From: JBBTXL01 sp038062295 | Lineage (GTDB): Bacteria; Patescibacteriota; Minisyncoccia; GWC2-36-17; WO2-46-25 | Direction of reading: 5' to 3' | Length of the DNA stretch: 64,000 nt | Assembly (NCBI GenBank): GCA_038062295.1 | Contig: JBBTXL010000008.1 | Coordinates: forward strand, 1-64,000 | Shown: positions 10,200 to 19,464 of the stretch, one piece after another | Position numbering within the stretch: position 1 is the stretch's first letter | Layout: every line of letters starts with the position of its first letter | Translations under genes and position numbers: made by a program | The notes under the pieces: model-generated | Told to the model about the DNA's origin: nothing | Seen by the model: only the letters and a program-made list of their open reading frames with translations | Databases searched by the model: none

Positions 10200-11399
10200 A
10201 TGGCACTATCACCGGGAGAATCCGAGGTCATATATAACACCATGAAACGGCGGCAAATGGTCGTGTGGTTTTTTCTGCTTGGCGTGGTCGGGCTTGGTAT
10301 TGCCGTCGTCATGTATATTATATATCAGGTTATTGCGGGCGCCGGGGGAGGGACATCGCCGGGCGCCGGCACCGTTTCATCCCCACTTGCCGCGCCGTTG
10401 TCCGCTACCTCACCTCCCGCGGCTTCGCAGGCCGACGACCGGTATGTGTTGTACGGCGCGTTTTTTCCGGAAGACCAGCGGTATAAGATCTTCAAAGTAT
10501 ATTACCGGCAGTTCATACGGGAAGAAGTTTTTTCATTTCCATGGAAGAATGCCGCGGTCGCGCCGGGCATGGCGGCATACGGGGAACGCATTGGCATATT
10601 TCCGGCGCGGGATCGCGGATACTTTATTCGTCATGATGGCAGCAGGGAGGATATAAGCGTTTTTGTGCCGCCGGATGAACATGCCGCGCTTTCTCCCGAC
10701 GGCAGCATGATGTTTTATTTCAAGTATCTCTCGTCTATCGGCAATCCGGCGCTTGCGATGCGCAGCATGGCGCAGGGAGAGGATGCGTATGTCTGGTCAC
10801 CCACTGCGGCGGCATCCGCGTTGTGTGAATTTGCGGGATGGTCTCCCGATGGCGCGAACGCATATTGCATCGCCCGCGAGGGCGGCACCGCAACCGTGCG
10901 CGCGTTTTCGGTCGCCAACCACACTGCAGCGGTTGTCGCGTCGGCGCGCGATGTCCGGGACGCTCGCTACTATCCGGCGTCCGGTTCTTTTGTCGTTGCG
11001 GCGAATGACAGGGTAAGCGTGACGGATACGCAAACAAAGGAGGCACAAGAAGTTGTCCGCGCCCCGGAAGGGTTTTCCGTTGTGAATGCATTCCTTGCGC
11101 TCGACGGTTCGCGCGTGGTGTATACGGTCATGTCATTGGACGGTGTTGCCGGACAGGTGAGAACGGTTTCTTCCGACGGTTTTGACGACCGTGTTCTTAC
11201 CACCGGACACGGTACACGCGCCGTGTCCGTGTCTGGAGACGGAAGCATGGTGTTGTTCGAAGAAGATGACCGTACGAATGTGGCGCTGAAACATTATTTC
11301 ATATCGGATGTTGAAAAGTTCTCGCCCCGCGAGCTGTACGCCGTTGACGCAACCGCACAGGATGCGCGATTTTTAGGGTGGTTTTCCACCCCGAAATAG
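10200..11399 (+). CDS. Membrane-anchored protein, probable beta-propeller (TolB/WD40-like)
   Basis: This 399-residue protein has one strong membrane helix at about residues 22-45, then a Gly/Ala/Pro/Ser linker, then a soluble region of beta-rich repeats with SPDG-type turns (ALSPDGSMMFYFKY, GWSPDGANAYCIA, VSGDGSMVLFEED). These turns are typical of TolB/WD40-like propellers, which bind proteins or peptidoglycan-associated partners. The likely location is the outer face of the cytoplasmic membrane. I do not recognise the orthologue. It sits between the ligase-like operon and dnaG and has its own -10 box. Confidence 0.6.
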   Translation: MALSPGESEVIYNTMKRRQMVVWFFLLGVVGLGIAVVMYIIYQVIAGAGGGTSPGAGTVSSPLAAPLSATSPPAASQADDRYVLYGAFFPEDQRYKIFKVYYRQFIREEVFSFPWKNAAVAPGMAAYGERIGIFPARDRGYFIRHDGSREDISVFVPPDEHAALSPDGSMMFYFKYLSSIGNPALAMRSMAQGEDAYVWSPTAAASALCEFAGWSPDGANAYCIAREGGTATVRAFSVANHTAAVVASARDVRDARYYPASGSFVVAANDRVSVTDTQTKEAQEVVRAPEGFSVVNAFLALDGSRVVYTVMSLDGVAGQVRTVSSDGFDDRVLTTGHGTRAVSVSGDGSMVLFEEDDRTNVALKHYFISDVEKFSPRELYAVDATAQDARFLGWFSTPK

Positions 11400-11418
11400 T
11401 ATCCAAGGTGCACACAGG

Positions 11419-11447
11419 TTGCGGCTTCAGAATGTTTCACGTATAGT
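11419..11447 (+). promoter_or_regulatory. Sigma70-type promoter for dnaG-rpoD
   Basis: TTGCGG and TATAGT are separated by 17 bases. The -10 box ends 11 bases before the dnaG ATG at 11459. Confidence 0.65.
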
Positions 11448-11458
11448 GTGCATACATT

Positions 11459-13309
11459 ATGGGCGGTCTCCCCTCTGAAGAAATAAAGTCCCGGCTTGAT
11501 ATCCACGACGTCATTGCGGGGTATATCCGCTTGCAAAAGCAGGGCGCGAATTGGCGTGCGCTGTGCCCGTTCCATAACGAGAAAACACCCTCGTTTTATG
11601 TGTCCGCCACGCGGCAAATGTGGCATTGTTTCGGATGCGGGGCCGGGGGCGATATGTTCACGTTCGTGATGAAAATGGAAGGACTTGAGTTTCCCGATGC
11701 GTTGCGCCTCCTCGCGAAAAAAGCGGGAGTTGTTCTGAAAGCGCAGGACCCAAAACTCGCGAGCGAGCGCGCCACGCTCCTTGCAATCTGTGCGCAGGCG
11801 GCGCGTTTTTTCCGTACAAATCTTGAGGAAGGGGAATCGGGCGCGGCGGCGCGCGCATATCTTTTAAGTCGCGGGCTTTCGCGCGCGACCATCGGAGAGT
11901 TTGGCTTGGGATATGCTCACGCCGGCTGGGATTCTTTGTTTCAGTTCCTTGCCATGAAAGGGTACGCGGCGGGCATGGGGGAAAAGGCGGGGCTTATCAA
12001 CAAGAGCGAAAAGTCCGGCACGGCGAAGTATTACGATAAATTCCGCGACCGCATCATGTTTCCCATCGCGGACCACAACGGCGACACCATCGCTTTTACC
12101 GGCCGTTATCTCACGCCGCGCGAAGGAGAAGGGAAGTATGTGAACAGTCCCCAAACGCTTCTGTATAACAAAAGTGCAGTGCTGTACGGCATGGACAAGG
12201 TAAAAATGGAAGCGAAAAAGAAGGATGTCATCGTGCTCGTGGAAGGGCAAATGGACGTGATCATGGCGTGGCAGGACGGCGTAAAAAATGCGGTTGCGGT
12301 GTCGGGTACCGCATTCACGACGCAGCAGCTGAAACTTATCGCGCGCTACACCAAGAACATCACCATTCTGTTCGACGCCGACCCGGCGGGCGATAGTGCC
12401 ACACGCAAAAGTATCGCGCTCGCGCATGCCGGAGGATTTTCAGTTCGCGTGGCGCGCATGCCCGAAAGCAAAGACCCGGCGGATCTTGTCGCCGCCCGGC
12501 CAGGGGAACTTGCAGGTGTTGTGGACGGGGCTGTTTCCGTCATGGACTTCTATTTTCAGATCGCCGCCGAACGGCACGACCCCAAGATGCTCGCGGGCAA
12601 AAAGGCCATCGGGGACCTGCTGCTGCCGCAGATAAAAAAGATCGCGAATAAGATAGAGTCGCATCACTGGCTGGAGCGCCTGTCGGTGATGCTGGGGGTA
12701 AAAATGGATTATTTGGAAGAGGAAATGCGCGTCGTGAAGGACGACGACGAACGCGCGTTTGCCGGAGACGAACAGCAGGGTAACAACAAGGACATACGCG
12801 CCGAAAAGACGGCGGTTGATAAGCTTCTGGAGCATATCATTGCGGTCTGCTCGGCCGTCCCGAACAAAGAGGAGGCGAAAGCGCTTGCCGCCTCTCTCGC
12901 ACACTATGAGTTTCCCGCCATGATCGTTGATGGCACTCCTACGGCTCGTGAATTGGTGAGTCCGGGCATGGCGGAACTGTTTACTTTTTTCTACCGGCAT
13001 GGTACTATTGACCCGCTTTCAAAGGAAATTTCAAAGGACGGGCTTGAGCAGGGTACCGCGGCGCTGCGGGAGATCCTGCTTGCCGCGGAACTTGGTTCGT
13101 ACGAAAATCCCGCGCATGAGATCATATTCTGCGCACGGCGCATAGAACAGGAAATGTTGGATGCGGAATTACAAAAGCTCGAAGCGGCGCTGGCGGCCGC
13201 GGAGGCCGAGCGCGACCCGGTGCTTTCCGAACATCTGTTTCAGGAAGTACATGCGTTAAGCGCAAAGAAGATGAAGCTGTTTGCACCTTCACCACAACCG
13301 GCGGCATGA
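11459..13309 (+). CDS. dnaG: DNA primase DnaG
   Basis: This 616-residue protein makes RNA primers at the replication fork. The N-terminal CHC2 zinc finger is clear: CPFH at about residues 36-39 and CFGCG about 20 residues on. The primase core and Toprim domain follow, with [10 protein letters not shown] near residue 258 (the catalytic Glu) and LFDADPAGD near 303 (the metal-binding Asp pair). The C-terminal ~180 residues correspond to the helicase-binding region and are Glu/Lys-rich. It overlaps rpoD by 4 bases (ATGA), the classical dnaG-rpoD pairing of the macromolecular-synthesis operon; rpsU is not adjacent. Confidence 0.97.
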   Translation: MGGLPSEEIKSRLDIHDVIAGYIRLQKQGANWRALCPFHNEKTPSFYVSATRQMWHCFGCGAGGDMFTFVMKMEGLEFPDALRLLAKKAGVVLKAQDPKLASERATLLAICAQAARFFRTNLEEGESGAAARAYLLSRGLSRATIGEFGLGYAHAGWDSLFQFLAMKGYAAGMGEKAGLINKSEKSGTAKYYDKFRDRIMFPIADHNGDTIAFTGRYLTPREGEGKYVNSPQTLLYNKSAVLYGMDKVKMEAKKKDVIVLVEGQMDVIMAWQDGVKNAVAVSGTAFTTQQLKLIARYTKNITILFDADPAGDSATRKSIALAHAGGFSVRVARMPESKDPADLVAARPGELAGVVDGAVSVMDFYFQIAAERHDPKMLAGKKAIGDLLLPQIKKIANKIESHHWLERLSVMLGVKMDYLEEEMRVVKDDDERAFAGDEQQGNNKDIRAEKTAVDKLLEHIIAVCSAVPNKEEAKALAASLAHYEFPAMIVDGTPTARELVSPGMAELFTFFYRHGTIDPLSKEISKDGLEQGTAALREILLAAELGSYENPAHEIIFCARRIEQEMLDAELQKLEAALAAAEAERDPVLSEHLFQEVHALSAKKMKLFAPSPQPAA

Positions 13310-14535
13310 AGAAAAAAGGCAACACCAAGCAGCTGAAAAAACGCGCACATCATCCGGCGCGTCATTTGGCGCATCCGGCCGCGAAAAAACAGGCTGTCGC
13401 GAAAGGAGCCCGCATTGGAGCATCGGAACGAGGGAAGAAAAAAAGGGTGCTTTTGTTTGAAAAGCCGGTTGAGGAGCTTTTGGAACGCGGCAAGCTCCGC
13501 GGTTTTGTGACGTATTCGGAGATCTTACATCTGCTGCCCAACATTGAAAAAGACATTGATGTCCTGGAACGCCTCTACGAGCGCTTAAGCGACGCCAACA
13601 TCAACCTGGTGGATTCCAAGGACCTTTTGGAATTGCCGCAGCAGGATGAAGCGGCGCCCCCTCCCGCCAAAAAGAAGAAAAAATCGGAAACGTTCTCCGA
13701 AGATACCGCGCACGACTCGGTGCAGATCTACTTGCGGGAGATCGGCCGTATCTCGTTATTGACCGGCGATGAAGAAAAAGAGCTCGCCAGAAAAATAGAG
13801 CAGGGGAATGAGGAAGCGAAAAAAAAGCTTACGGAAGCGAATTTGCGTTTGGTGGTCAGCATCGCTAAAAAATATATCGGCCGCAGCCCGCACCTCACGC
13901 TTTTGGACCTTATCCAGGAGGGGAACCTTGGTTTGTTCAAGGCCGTGGAAAAGTTTGATTATAAAAGGGGATACAAGTTTTCCACGTACGCGACGTGGTG
14001 GATCCGCCAGGCCATCACCCGGGCGCTTGCCGACCAGGCGCGCACTATCCGCATTCCCGTGCACATGGTGGAAACTATTTCACGCTTTACCCAGGTGAAG
14101 CGGCGGCTCTTGCAGGATTTGGGGCGCGAGCCGCTTGCCGAAGAAATAGCGGCGGAAATGGGTTTGGAGGTAGAAAAGGTTCGTCATATCATCAAGATCT
14201 CGCAGGAAACCATTTCACTTGAAACACCACTGGGGGACGACAGCGAGGATTCAACACTCGGCGAATTTATTGAGGATGAAAAAGAGATCATGCCGTCGCA
14301 ATCTGCCGCGCGCCGTCTTTTGAAAGATCAGATCCGTGAGATCATGGACGATTTAAACCCCCGCGAGCAAAAGATCCTTGCGATGCGTTTTGGTATTGAA
14401 GACGGCATTACGCATACCCTGGAGGAAGTGGGGAAAGAGTTTGGTGTCACGCGTGAGCGCATCCGCCAAATTGAAGCAAAAGCGCTTGAGAAGATCCGTA
14501 CCCACCGGAAGATTCACAAGTTGGAAGGGTATTGA
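13306..14535 (+). CDS. rpoD: Primary RNA polymerase sigma factor (RpoD/SigA)
   Basis: This 409-residue sigma70 starts with a Lys/Arg-rich region and a region 1.1-like segment. Region 1.2 and region 2 follow, with the 2.3/2.4 core [20 protein letters not shown] near residues 222-242. Region 3 and the region 4 helix-turn-helix ([20 protein letters not shown]) sit near the C-terminus. It directs RNA polymerase to TTGACA/TATAAT promoters, and many such promoters are visible in this window. It is translationally coupled to dnaG, and tRNA-Asn follows 47 bases downstream. Confidence 0.97.
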   Translation: MKKKGNTKQLKKRAHHPARHLAHPAAKKQAVAKGARIGASERGKKKRVLLFEKPVEELLERGKLRGFVTYSEILHLLPNIEKDIDVLERLYERLSDANINLVDSKDLLELPQQDEAAPPPAKKKKKSETFSEDTAHDSVQIYLREIGRISLLTGDEEKELARKIEQGNEEAKKKLTEANLRLVVSIAKKYIGRSPHLTLLDLIQEGNLGLFKAVEKFDYKRGYKFSTYATWWIRQAITRALADQARTIRIPVHMVETISRFTQVKRRLLQDLGREPLAEEIAAEMGLEVEKVRHIIKISQETISLETPLGDDSEDSTLGEFIEDEKEIMPSQSAARRLLKDQIREIMDDLNPREQKILAMRFGIEDGITHTLEEVGKEFGVTRERIRQIEAKALEKIRTHRKIHKLEGY

Positions 14536-14552
14536 TTTTGCGCGCCGGCACC

Positions 14553-14570
14553 AGTATAGTGTCCGTGTTC
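14553..14570 (+). promoter_or_regulatory. Probable -10 region of the tRNA-Asn promoter
   Basis: TATAGT precedes the tRNA and has a TTGATT-like -35 at a 17-base spacing, directly after the rpoD stop codon. Confidence 0.45.
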
Positions 14571-14581
14571 TTTTTTTGTAT

Positions 14582-14653
14582 TCCGGGGTAGCGCAGCGGT
14601 AGCGCAGGCGACTGTTAATCGCTTGGTCGTGGGTTCGAATCCCACCCCCGGAG
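14582..14653 (+). tRNA. trnN: tRNA-Asn (GTT)
   Basis: A full cloverleaf can be drawn. The acceptor stem is TCCGGGG with CCCCGGA, the anticodon stem is GGCGA with TCGCT, the anticodon loop is CTGTTAA (anticodon GTT), and the T-arm is GTGGG TTCGAAT CCCAC. The discriminator is G and CCA is not encoded. The 3' half is the integration target of the adjacent element: its last 15 bases (14638-14652) recur at 25031-25045. The stop codon of the recombinase lies antisense over the anticodon loop. Confidence 0.97.
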
Positions 14654-16240
14654 CAACATAGGATTTTGAGAGTATAAATCGCTCATATCTGTATTAACCA
14701 AGCAATTTTTGAGAGGTTCTAACCTTTCGTACATCGCTTTTACCTCATGAGAGGCCTCTTTGATGAGTATGAGCGGTTTTTCTAGTGAGACATTGAGTAT
14801 TCTGTCTTTTAGCGTGAGGTTCGAACCCAGAAACATGAGGATACCTTTTTTCACTTCAAGTGAGTCTGTTGTGTCAAAAGTTTTCTTTGCGGTCCGAGCA
14901 AACTCAAAATATTTTTCTGCTTGTTCAAGCCAATCATCTGCTCGTTGCCCAGTATCATCCATCAACATTTCTACGTGATGTTTTTCTTCTAAAAAAGCTG
15001 TTTTATTTTTCGCAAACTCCTCATCTGTTATATCTCCACCCGCCCGCATACCAATAAGGTTATCAAGCTTTTTAAGCACCTTATCATACTCTTTTCGCTG
15101 ACTACTGATTATTTGCGTTCTGCCGTGAGCTTCAACGACATTATTGCTTTTCAGCACATCCAGCGCCCACTCGCAAAAGTCATTAGGCAACTCAATTTCA
15201 CCTAGAGTGCGGGAGATCTGTTTTTGCAGTCCCGTCTCTTCAATCGAGCTTTGTGAGCAGTCCGGATTTCTCCTTTTTGTGCAGTGATAGTAGGTGTAGA
15301 AATGCACATTGCCATTCTTTTGTCTTTTCACTTTAGATTCAGCTGTTATCAAAGCGCCGCATTCTCCGCACATAATCGGACCACGAAAAGCAAAGTCATA
15401 TTTCTTGGGTCGTGTTGTTGCCTTATTGCCAAGCAATACTTGTACCCGGTCAAACTCCTGTCTGGTGATCATCGGGGGATGGCCTCCTGTTTTCCAATTA
15501 CCGCTTCCTCTTGGATATTCAAAATCACCATAGTAGAAAGTATCATTTAAAATTCTATACACCGTACTCCGAGCTATCTTCTTGCCTTGTCTGCTTGTAA
15601 GATTCCACTCATCTCGTACAATTTGCCACACCTTATTTACCGTATGCCTACCCGTAAGCATAAGCTCAAACATCTTGCGGACCAAATCAAATCGCTCCGG
15701 ATCCCTCAATATCTCTTTCTCTCCTTTCTTTTTCAACGGATTGTGCATATAGCCAAGCGTGGCATAGGTTGGATACCACCCTCTTTCCATTTTTGCTCTC
15801 AACCCTCGTTTGGTATCCACGCTCAAATCACGGATAAACTGATTCGCCATGCCAAGCTCTACCGCCATCATAATCACATTATCTGCCGGGTAATAGCTTC
15901 GCCCGTATGTTTGAATGTGTTGGATTGCCCCTTGTTGCAACATCCAGCTTATCTGGCCGCCGTCAATTGGGTTACGAGCGAGGCGGTTGAGCTTCCAGCA
16001 AATAATCCCTTGAGCTTCACCTTTAAGGATTCGCTCAAGCATCTTGTTGAAGATCTCTCTGCCGGGCCCCTTTGCGGACTTTGACTCAGTAAAAGTATCC
16101 ACCACGTTTAATCCATGCTCTTCCGCCAGTCGTTTAAGCTCGGTGATTTGAGCATCAATGGATGCCATTTGCCGGTCCTCGCTTTCCGATGATTTCCGAG
16201 CATAGATGAAGTATTTGATTTTTGCTTTTTGTTCGTTCAT
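14615..16240 (-). CDS. Large serine recombinase (element integrase)
   Basis: This 541-residue recombinase is read from ATG 16240 (MNEQKAKIKYFIYARKSS), because the start sits at the resolvase domain; an in-frame upstream extension is unlikely. The N-terminal catalytic domain has YARKSS with the nucleophile Ser and the conserved LNRLARN motif. A recombinase domain follows, then a zinc beta-ribbon (CGECG ... C-x6-C) near residues 290-335 and a coiled-coil segment near 370-440. It catalyses site-specific integration and excision through a Ser-DNA linkage. The last 12 or so residues, LRGWDSNPRPSD, are encoded by the antisense strand of tRNA-Asn and the stop codon lies over the anticodon loop, so the C-terminus shown here exists only in the integrated state. 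Confidence 0.93.
   Translation of the reverse strand: MNEQKAKIKYFIYARKSSESEDRQMASIDAQITELKRLAEEHGLNVVDTFTESKSAKGPGREIFNKMLERILKGEAQGIICWKLNRLARNPIDGGQISWMLQQGAIQHIQTYGRSYYPADNVIMMAVELGMANQFIRDLSVDTKRGLRAKMERGWYPTYATLGYMHNPLKKKGEKEILRDPERFDLVRKMFELMLTGRHTVNKVWQIVRDEWNLTSRQGKKIARSTVYRILNDTFYYGDFEYPRGSGNWKTGGHPPMITRQEFDRVQVLLGNKATTRPKKYDFAFRGPIMCGECGALITAESKVKRQKNGNVHFYTYYHCTKRRNPDCSQSSIEETGLQKQISRTLGEIELPNDFCEWALDVLKSNNVVEAHGRTQIISSQRKEYDKVLKKLDNLIGMRAGGDITDEEFAKNKTAFLEEKHHVEMLMDDTGQRADDWLEQAEKYFEFARTAKKTFDTTDSLEVKKGILMFLGSNLTLKDRILNVSLEKPLILIKEASHEVKAMYERLEPLKNCLVNTDMSDLYSQNPMLLRGWDSNPRPSD
14638..14652 (+). repeat. Putative attL core (15-bp direct repeat) in the tRNA 3' end
   Basis: AATCCCACCCCCGGA forms the 3' half of the T-arm and acceptor stem. 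It is repeated exactly at 25031-25045 in the same orientation, 10.4 kb away, where base composition returns to host-like. This is the usual geometry of tRNA-targeted integration, in which one end keeps a complete tRNA and the other keeps a 3' fragment. Confidence 0.75.
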
Positions 16241-16264
16241 ATAATCAAAAAGGGATAACCCCGT

Positions 16265-16350
16265 TGGACACAATCACCCTTGCGAGTTTTTGTAGGCGGA
16301 GTTACCCCTCTTTAAATGCAAAAAATCGCAAATCCCAGTAATTGTGTCCA
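16265..16350. repeat. 10-bp inverted repeat flanking the recombinase promoter region
   Basis: TGGACACAAT (16265-16274) and ATTGTGTCCA (16341-16350) are perfect inverted copies about 66 bases apart. They lie between the recombinase start and the end of the next minus-strand gene, and could be an operator pair or an RNA stem in the recombinase leader. Confidence 0.5.
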
Positions 16351-16364
16351 TGTTTATCATACCA

Positions 16365-17030
16365 CTACTTTTGCTTTACAGCAAACCGACCAAACCGCTT
16401 ATTCAGCCGTGCGGCCATCATAATAAAACCGGTCTCAAACTTCTCATTCAGCCGTATTACTCGTCTGTATTTTCTGGTTGGCTTACCCTTGTAATAATAT
16501 CGCTTAACCTCTTTCTCTGCTTTTTCTATGTCAGGGATTGATACAAACCCCTTGTATTTACCACCCTGCATTTGGGAGGCATAAGTAATTCCTCCACAGT
16601 GTCGGCAACCGAACCATTTGCCAATGCTGTAAATCACTCCAACTCTCCGCCCGCAGTATTGCCCATTTTTAGACAGGGGGCATATAAACCAGTATCGCAC
16701 ACCGCCATAATTGCAAGGAGTCATAGTAAGTTCAATCTTATAATCCATTTCTTCTTTTTCGCTGTTCCATCTGTCTGTATGAGTATAATATAACCTTGCA
16801 TACGCTCTCTCATCCGGAGTGCCCCAATTATCTCTGCTTACAGCAAACCCGATACTACTTTTATTCTCGCTATAGCCGTAAGTCCAAGTAATGCCACCAG
16901 ATCGATGACTATAATCCTTGTGCAGATAGCCATGCTTTTTAAGCCAGAAGATACCTAAGCTGTTATTCTGTTCTGCTACACTTTTAGACATAAGCTTTTT
17001 CAATCTGCCGAAATCATTAAAGATGAGCAT
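16365..17030 (-). CDS. Element-encoded zinc-ribbon protein of unknown function
   Basis: This 221-residue protein is carried directly upstream of the recombinase on the same strand. Its middle has a two-knuckle metal site: FICPLSKNGQYCGRR followed about 20 residues later by WFGCRHCGG. Both flanks are rich in Tyr, Lys and Arg. Proteins of this shape are often annotated as hypothetical next to recombinases. I infer DNA or RNA binding and possibly help in recombination. A later start at residue 14 (MSKSVAEQ) is possible. Composition is AT-rich like the rest of the element. Confidence 0.65.
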   Translation of the reverse strand: MLIFNDFGRLKKLMSKSVAEQNNSLGIFWLKKHGYLHKDYSHRSGGITWTYGYSENKSSIGFAVSRDNWGTPDERAYARLYYTHTDRWNSEKEEMDYKIELTMTPCNYGGVRYWFICPLSKNGQYCGRRVGVIYSIGKWFGCRHCGGITYASQMQGGKYKGFVSIPDIEKAEKEVKRYYYKGKPTRKYRRVIRLNEKFETGFIMMAARLNKRFGRFAVKQK

Positions 17031-17199
17031 GGTCTTTAAACTTTAAAACCACCATTTTCATTCCCTCTTTGTTATTACTGTTATCATACTGCTTATCAGT
17101 ATAAAATCCACCATTTCCCGCCATTTTTATACAGATAATGTTTTCCATGTTTTTCCATGATATTTTATCTTGCACAACCCCCTCTTTATCAGGTCAATG

Positions 17200-17325
17200 A
17201 ACTAAAGCGTATCGTCATAGTTAACTGTTACCTTATAGGAAATCTATCATGTAACATAATAGTACTATCATTAAGTTATTCTATATAGTTAACAATACTA
17301 TAGATAATTAACTATAGAGTCAGAG
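17200..17325. repeat. AT-rich region with repeated TAGTTAA motifs
   Basis: The 289-base gene-free stretch 17031-17319 is very AT-rich. Within it TAGTTAAC occurs near 17218 and 17287, and the inverted form TTAACTATAG near 17309. CTATAG palindromes bracket an AATTA core near 17298-17316. This could be an operator array or a replication/partition site of the element. I see no ORF. Confidence 0.4.
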
Positions 17326-17646
17326 TGTTATCTCTGGATCAATGCCAAGTCTCTTTCTGAAGTGTTCTTCACTTTGTTTGTAGTATTCCTCCCACACTTT
17401 CGTTTCTAACTGTTTCCAAAGCTCTTTATCGGGAGCAAAGAAGATGGGGTGGTAACTGCCTCCGCCACCCTTGTACGATGGGGGAGTGAGCCATAATTTA
17501 TCTCCTTTATAATTTGGATGCTGTGATTCCTGCACCCGGAAGCCCTTTACAACAAAATCTCCGAAATCAAGGGTGATAATCGCTTTTAATTTCTTCTCCT
17601 CGATAACTTTCACTTTCACGGTAATTTCATCGATATTCATGGTCAT
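17320..17646 (-). CDS. SpoVG-like nucleic-acid-binding protein
   Basis: This 108-residue protein matches the SpoVG fold signature: KLKAIITLDFGDFVVKGFRV followed by a strand with LWLTPPS and a basic/Gly-rich turn, then the HPIFFAPDKEL.KQLE...EEYY helix. SpoVG proteins are small dimeric site-specific DNA/RNA-binding regulators. Here it is on the element and is probably an element regulator. The start context ATTACTATG is shared with the genes starting at 19690 and 19995. Confidence 0.75.
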   Translation of the reverse strand: MTMNIDEITVKVKVIEEKKLKAIITLDFGDFVVKGFRVQESQHPNYKGDKLWLTPPSYKGGGGSYHPIFFAPDKELWKQLETKVWEEYYKQSEEHFRKRLGIDPEITL

Positions 17647-17698
17647 AGTAATATGGTGTTAGTTTATTAAATAAATGCGGTGGCGGGGCTATGCGAGC

Positions 17699-17926
17699 TT
17701 ATTTTTGGTTGTCCCCGCGCATATTTGAGAGATGCCAGAGATGAGCCAAAATGCTTTTCTTGCTGGTTTTCTCATAATCCTCATTTTCGACGAGTTTGGA
17801 GAACCAGCGGTGTATCGTTTGTTTGCCAAATCCTTCTCCTTTTAGCGCTTCAGCAAAACATGTGTAGGAACTCCAATATGGGTTTCTATCCCCAATGTTT
17901 TTGAACCGTCTTTCAAGTGATTTCAT
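17699..17926 (-). CDS. Small helix-turn-helix-like element protein
   Basis: This 75-residue protein begins MKSLERRFKNIGDRNPYWSS and contains GFGKQTIHRWFSKLV, which looks like the recognition helix of a helix-turn-helix. It is highly charged, with no membrane segment. The probable role is DNA binding in control of the element. It is one of four consecutive small minus-strand genes. The family is not known to me by name. Confidence 0.6.
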   Translation of the reverse strand: MKSLERRFKNIGDRNPYWSSYTCFAEALKGEGFGKQTIHRWFSKLVENEDYEKTSKKSILAHLWHLSNMRGDNQK

Positions 17927-17938
17927 ATTTTTATCATG

Positions 17939-18112
17939 TTAGGTTTTGTTAAGTTTTTTATCCTTAGACGCGTAGTTACTTTTTAAGATTAGCTCTACGA
18001 ATTCTGCCAACCTGATTCCTTTTACCAATGCAGTTTCACGGTCCAATACCACGCCAAAATTCTTTCGGTAGATTTGAATGAAGGCATTGATTTGTTGATC
18101 CGTGATTCGCAT
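17939..18112 (-). CDS. Small element protein, unknown function
   Basis: This 57-residue protein starts at ATG 18112 (MRITDQQINAF), five bases after the stop of the upstream DUF5659-like gene; a TTG start further up would overlap that gene. It contains FIQIYRKNFGVVLDRETAL and GIRLAEFVELIL, two amphipathic helices, and a Lys-rich tail. I infer a small regulatory or structural protein of the element. No specific function can be assigned. Confidence 0.6.
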   Translation of the reverse strand: MRITDQQINAFIQIYRKNFGVVLDRETALVKGIRLAEFVELILKSNYASKDKKLNKT

Positions 18113-18117
18113 CTTAT

Positions 18118-18393
18118 TTATCGTGTAGTATGTATCCTGCTTTTTAGTTCCCTTCTCGCATTCCAAAATCCCTTCGGTTCAACGGAAAGAGCGCCGGACC
18201 AGAATTGGCTTACGGCATTAGAAAGCTTTTCACTTTTCTTAAATACAAACCCGACCCTTGGGTGTTCTTTGGGGTCTCTGTTTATCGCCACAATAGGAAA
18301 TTCCAGATATTGCAATGCTGAACACAGTGCTAGATCATAGAATTCTTCATGCTCCTCGCTGGGGAGGTACTTAAAATCATCTTTTTGTTTCAT
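18118..18393 (-). CDS. DUF5659-like element protein
   Basis: This 91-residue protein fits the DUF5659 pattern: LALCSALQYLEFPIVAINRDP, then RVGFVFKKSEKL, then a FWSGALSVEPKGFWNARRELKSR segment. The family is common on mobile elements of candidate phyla and has no known biochemistry. It is followed at 5 bases by the next small gene, so the two are probably co-translated. Confidence 0.7.
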   Translation of the reverse strand: MKQKDDFKYLPSEEHEEFYDLALCSALQYLEFPIVAINRDPKEHPRVGFVFKKSEKLSNAVSQFWSGALSVEPKGFWNARRELKSRIHTTR

Positions 18394-18449
18394 ATCATTT
18401 TTTTAGTTATTTTATTAATTGCGACCTTGATGATTTTTTTAAAAAATAA

Positions 18450-18483
18450 AAAAGTCATACTAATTACAGTATGACTTTTCTAT
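18450..18483 (-). terminator. Terminator of the two-gene unit 19690-18526
   Basis: A perfect 12-bp stem (AAAAGTCATACT/AGTATGACTTTT) with a 6-base loop is followed, on the minus strand, by a long T-rich run. It isolates the two-gene unit from the small genes downstream. Confidence 0.85.
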
Positions 18484-18525
18484 AAAATTTTGTTTGAATA
18501 TTAGACTAAACCAGACTAAATCGGA

Positions 18526-19464
18526 CTACTCTGGATTGTTTTTTATATGAGCAACCTCCAACTGCTTTAAAAATAGAGGTATTTTTACACCAATTTTTAC
18601 TAAATCTTCTTTTGATATTTCGCCCCCATTGTAAACCACCACAGACTTTCCTCTTTTAGGAAAGAAAGCTTTTAATATTTCGGCCTTAAAGCCAAGTTCA
18701 TTAAGTATTTTTGTAAAGCTTTTATTCTTTCTTAGTGTATCAGGGATGTCTTGGTTTCTAATTTTTGTATTTTTTGGTTGCGAACGAACATATTCAAAAA
18801 ATTCAAAGTTAATTCCTACAGCGTGTGGTTTTCCTATAAGGTATTCGTTAACCAGTATTTTTCGATCTTTAACTGAAATAACGAATTTTGATGGTTCTTG
18901 TTTTGTTTGTATTTCTTGAGCAGTTGATGGGTTAATTTTGAGCTTTTTATCAATCAAATCCTGCACTCGGCGCAATCCATCTAACGAACTTACTTTTAGA
19001 AAAACATAACTTTTCAACTCTTCTTTTGATGGCAAATAATCGGGTAATTCATTTTCATCAAAAGCTGTAACGCTTGAAGGAAATACAACTCTTGTTCTCT
19101 GATACTCTTTTATTTGGTAGAGTAATTCTGCGTTTGTAACTTTGACACTGTCTACTCTATTCAGCACACCGCTTATATCGTCTGAATATACCTGCTCATT
19201 TTCAAACTTTTGTAAAGATATTTTGACCACTTCTGTCAATCTATTAACGGGCTGAAGCTGTAAGAAATCAAGAGTAATCTTAATAACTTTTTGAGCAATT
19301 TTAAGATTTTCTTGAGTGAGTTTTTCCCAATCAAAAATATCCGTATGTAAACTGGAGGGTTTTATCTTTTTCTCTCCATCTCTTTTGAAACCGTCCTCAT
19401 AACGGCGAAACAGTTTATCAAACTTCGACTGGACTATTTCTATGCGAAACAATTTATTACTCAT
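18526..19464 (-). CDS. Unknown element protein (second gene of a coupled pair)
   Basis: This 312-residue protein is read from ATG 19464 (MSNKLFRIEIVQ), which overlaps the upstream gene's end by 8 bases; longer in-frame versions would run deep into that gene. It is Lys/Glu-rich and mostly helical. A compact C-terminal part (KFVISVKDRKILVNEYLI through KILNELGFKAEILKAFFPK) looks like a winged-helix or replication-initiator-type fold, but I cannot name the family. AT-rich. The coupling suggests it works with the 77-residue protein. Candidate roles are replication or regulation of the element, or a two-component toxin-antitoxin or defence unit; none is proven. Confidence 0.65.
   Translation of the reverse strand: MSNKLFRIEIVQSKFDKLFRRYEDGFKRDGEKKIKPSSLHTDIFDWEKLTQENLKIAQKVIKITLDFLQLQPVNRLTEVVKISLQKFENEQVYSDDISGVLNRVDSVKVTNAELLYQIKEYQRTRVVFPSSVTAFDENELPDYLPSKEELKSYVFLKVSSLDGLRRVQDLIDKKLKINPSTAQEIQTKQEPSKFVISVKDRKILVNEYLIGKPHAVGINFEFFEYVRSQPKNTKIRNQDIPDTLRKNKSFTKILNELGFKAEILKAFFPKRGKSVVVYNGGEISKEDLVKIGVKIPLFLKQLEVAHIKNNPE

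Noticed and set aside
14582..14653. DSNPRPSD peptide as a conserved protein motif.
   Set aside because: It is the antisense translation of a tRNA gene. It is reported here only as the accidental or state-dependent tail of the recombinase.
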